DNA of 64,000 bases from an uncultured Bacteroidota bacterium (GTDB lineage: Bacteria > Bacteroidota > Bacteroidia > B-17B0 > Aurantibacillaceae). Position 1 is the first letter of the stretch; every line of letters begins with the position of its first letter. Made by a program: the position numbers and the translations under genes. The stretch spans positions 21,537 through 85,536 of the forward strand of contig CAILKE010000046.1 in assembly GCA_903834765.1 (NCBI GenBank), written 5' to 3'. Positions 63,401 to 64,000 of the stretch are shown piece by piece. The notes beneath the pieces are model-generated. The model saw only the letters and a program-made list of their open reading frames with translations. It ran no database searches and was not told where the DNA came from.

Positions 63401-64000
63401 GGAATTTCAGCAACCGCAACGATTACTAATCCAGGAACATATACTGTAACAGCAACAGGAACCAATGGTTGTACCTCACAATCGGTTATTGTTGTTACAC
63501 AAAACACAACAGCACCAACAGCAGGTATTACTAACAGCACAGGCACAACGACATTAAACTGTATAACAACAGCAATCAATGTAACAGCCACAGGCGGTTC
63601 AACTTATGCATGGTCAGGAGGTTTAGGAAGTTTAGCAACAGCAACGATTACTAATCCAGGAACATATACTGTAACATCAACAGGAACCAATGGTTGTACC
63701 TCACAATCGGTTATTGCAGTAACACAAAACACAACCGCACCAACCGCAGGTATTACTAATAGCACAGGCACAACAACTTTAAATTGTACAACAACAGCAA
63801 TCAATGTTACAGCCACAGGCGGAACAAGTTATACTTGGTCAGGCGGTTTAGGAAGTTCATCAACAGCAACGATTACTAATCCAGGAACATATACTGTAAC
63901 TGCAACAGCAGCCAATGGCTGTACCTCACAATCGGTTATTGCAGTAACACAAAACACAACAGCACCAACAGTAGGCATTACTAATAGCACAGGCACAACG
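60485..64000 (+). CDS. Large adhesin-like secreted repeat protein, 3' truncated by the window
   Basis: An open frame of at least 1172 residues that continues past base 64000. Signal peptide from ATG 60485 (ILIGLMLSLFSTTGIIAQ); an ATG ten codons earlier at 60455 is possible. Residues to about 450 resemble RCC1-type propeller repeats (TLWTWGQETYLGNGS, NLYGLGGNTLKQLG). Next comes a cadherin-like segment (about 540-640, GGYTFTPNPSYVGSGSTTY), two Ig-like units of 73 residues, then at least five 75-residue Thr-rich Ig-like repeats. This architecture is typical of T9SS-secreted adhesins or gliding-related surface proteins; the C-terminal sorting domain is expected beyond the window. Regular Cys pairs in each repeat could form disulfides. 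Confidence 0.8.
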   Translation, partial: MKHKILIGLMLSLFSTTGIIAQCGFLPTCSSTNYLHFGMGSTTNATSLEYDNFVSAYHSTVVRTSSGVYKVWGEDMANDGATDVLAPTLINSINYPALGSASVLKVGLASQNGNTVQGVLLATDGLYAWSFENSILHTNITSSTAFQKLTINGQTDGLPAGVNPTDVKMMFATYHTLAIVTCSGAVYVITCGRAENTGTGITGAISAANAVKWFQVTEATAGNPNISNVIQIRGTENTLFALKSDGTLWTWGQETYLGNGSLQAAISRATLMTSPPNANPIKMIGATSEGAVASYYVLNADGNLYGLGGNTLKQLGDWTATDRTGWVQPRYNSAAGPVMNNIHWISPQEQTDQFANINVLTVDSTNYNWGHQDGAMLGRGAGVNGNYDPGIPGGLTVADKVLAVETGGHTSMLAKKCQDFFGYVGHRVRGSMGDGTTNTTNENVYTFATAIVYICGASTIDVGVSGTPTFGPTGLYCNGSSTNLLPSPSGGVLSISSGPATLAGTVITFTGTGTTTVNVQYMVALPGCSVVKTATTTLLTENCSIPPVAVTNSLTTLQNTVTTGDLSTNDTGVGASNSPTFTVTQPSATTGTITVNASTGGYTFTPNPSYVGSGSTTYTLCNNTGSCSSTTITYTVNSIPSLTVTASSTSLCVGSSSSLTVTGANSYTWNPGNSTGSTIIVTPSVTTIYTVTGANAAGITNTQTVSVTVNSLPTLTATASSSAICIGGTATLTSSGATTYTWNPSASTGTAVVVTPTATTVYTVTGTNASGCINSETVSLTVNTLPTAGITNSTGTTTLNCTTTSINVTATGGTSYAWSGGLGSSATATITNPGTYTVTATGANGCSSQSVITVSQNTTAPTVGITNSTGTTTLNCTTTSINVTATGGTSYTWSGGLGSLATATITNPGTYTVTATGANGCSSQSVITVSQNTTAPTVGITNSTGTTTLNCTTTAINVTATGGTSYTWSGGLGISATATITNPGTYTVTATGTNGCTSQSVIVVTQNTTAPTAGITNSTGTTTLNCITTAINVTATGGSTYAWSGGLGSLATATITNPGTYTVTSTGTNGCTSQSVIAVTQNTTAPTAGITNSTGTTTLNCTTTAINVTATGGTSYTWSGGLGSSSTATITNPGTYTVTATAANGCTSQSVIAVTQNTTAPTVGITNSTGTT
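62849..64000 (+). repeat. 225-bp tandem repeats encoding 75-residue units
   Basis: The GGAATA or GGTATT junction recurs at 62849, 63074, 63299, 63524, 63749 and 63974, an exact 225-base period: five full units and a partial sixth. Units are very alike and keep the frame. A related pair with a 219-base period precedes them (homologous points at 62406 and 62625). The array is cut by the window edge. Confidence 0.92.

Noticed and set aside
63379..63816. Two 70-residue minus-strand frames, spaced by 225 bases
   Set aside because: They are antisense shadows of the repeat units of the adhesin; same period, no start signals or homology.
62849..64000. Regularly spaced repeats as a CRISPR array
   Set aside because: The period is 225 bases, the repeats are coding and there are no unique spacers.

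Overview
The window looks like a chromosomal segment of a Bacteroidota bacterium, probably Flavobacteriia or a nearby lineage. The evidence is AT-rich DNA, TTTG-N19-TAnnTTTG promoters, several secreted proteins with type IX secretion (T9SS) C-terminal sorting domains, a PorE-like OmpA protein, a 313-residue NusB, leucine dehydrogenase, and SpoIIE/SiaB/SiaC signalling proteins. No tRNA, rRNA, CRISPR array, transposase or phage module was seen. Most of the window is ordinary housekeeping DNA with accessory islands.

Layout. 1-2.0 kb: the 3' part of bioA and a BadF/NAGK-type sugar kinase. 2.3-8.0 kb: a three-domain exporter/acyltransferase/methyltransferase fusion and a secreted beta-propeller protein. 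8.1-9.9 kb: an ECF sigma factor with a membrane partner that may be its anti-sigma factor. 10.0-13.3 kb: a YfiR / TPR / HAMP-SpoIIE signalling operon behind a near-consensus promoter. 13.4-18.8 kb: an arginine-decarboxylase-like enzyme, two related DUF4412-type proteins, a lipoprotein and a GT39-type membrane glycosyltransferase. 18.9-27.4 kb: leucine dehydrogenase, nusB, pabA/trpG-type amidotransferase, aroB, nadK, a CBS protein, proline dehydrogenase, an EEP-family protein and LolD. 27.6-31.6 kb: a PorE-like protein, a small STAS-like protein and an M43 metalloprotease. 31.7-41.0 kb: an orphan response regulator, two small proteins, a SAM-I riboswitch controlling full-length metH, cmk, and a glycosyltransferase plus two methyltransferases. 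41.0-44.4 kb: aroQ, xerD, accD and class I aldolase. 44.5-49.7 kb: a SiaA/SiaB/SiaC-like partner-switching operon whose phosphatase carries a large periplasmic propeller sensor. 49.8-53.9 kb: a queuosine-precursor transporter, a VanX-like dipeptidase, queD, TPR and SPFH proteins. 54.1-59.3 kb: a second M43 protease, a small cassette-like DUF3592 gene, miaE and eno. 59.8-64.0 kb: a secreted protein of unknown function and a large adhesin-like protein with 75-residue tandem repeats that runs off the end of the window.

Themes. Two separate SpoIIE-type phosphatases, one in a SiaABC-like operon without a GGDEF protein and one with YfiR, point to Ser/Thr partner switching as a main signalling mode. 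T9SS cargo is prominent (the SBBP protein and two M43 proteases, probably the adhesin) and a PorE-like T9SS component is also present. The non-coding highlights are the metH SAM-I riboswitch, whose P3 loop seems to have absorbed an AT-rich intergenic repeat; an in-frame repeat inside metH; a possible small cassette next to the second M43 gene; and promoters placed so close to ATG that some mRNAs may be nearly leaderless.
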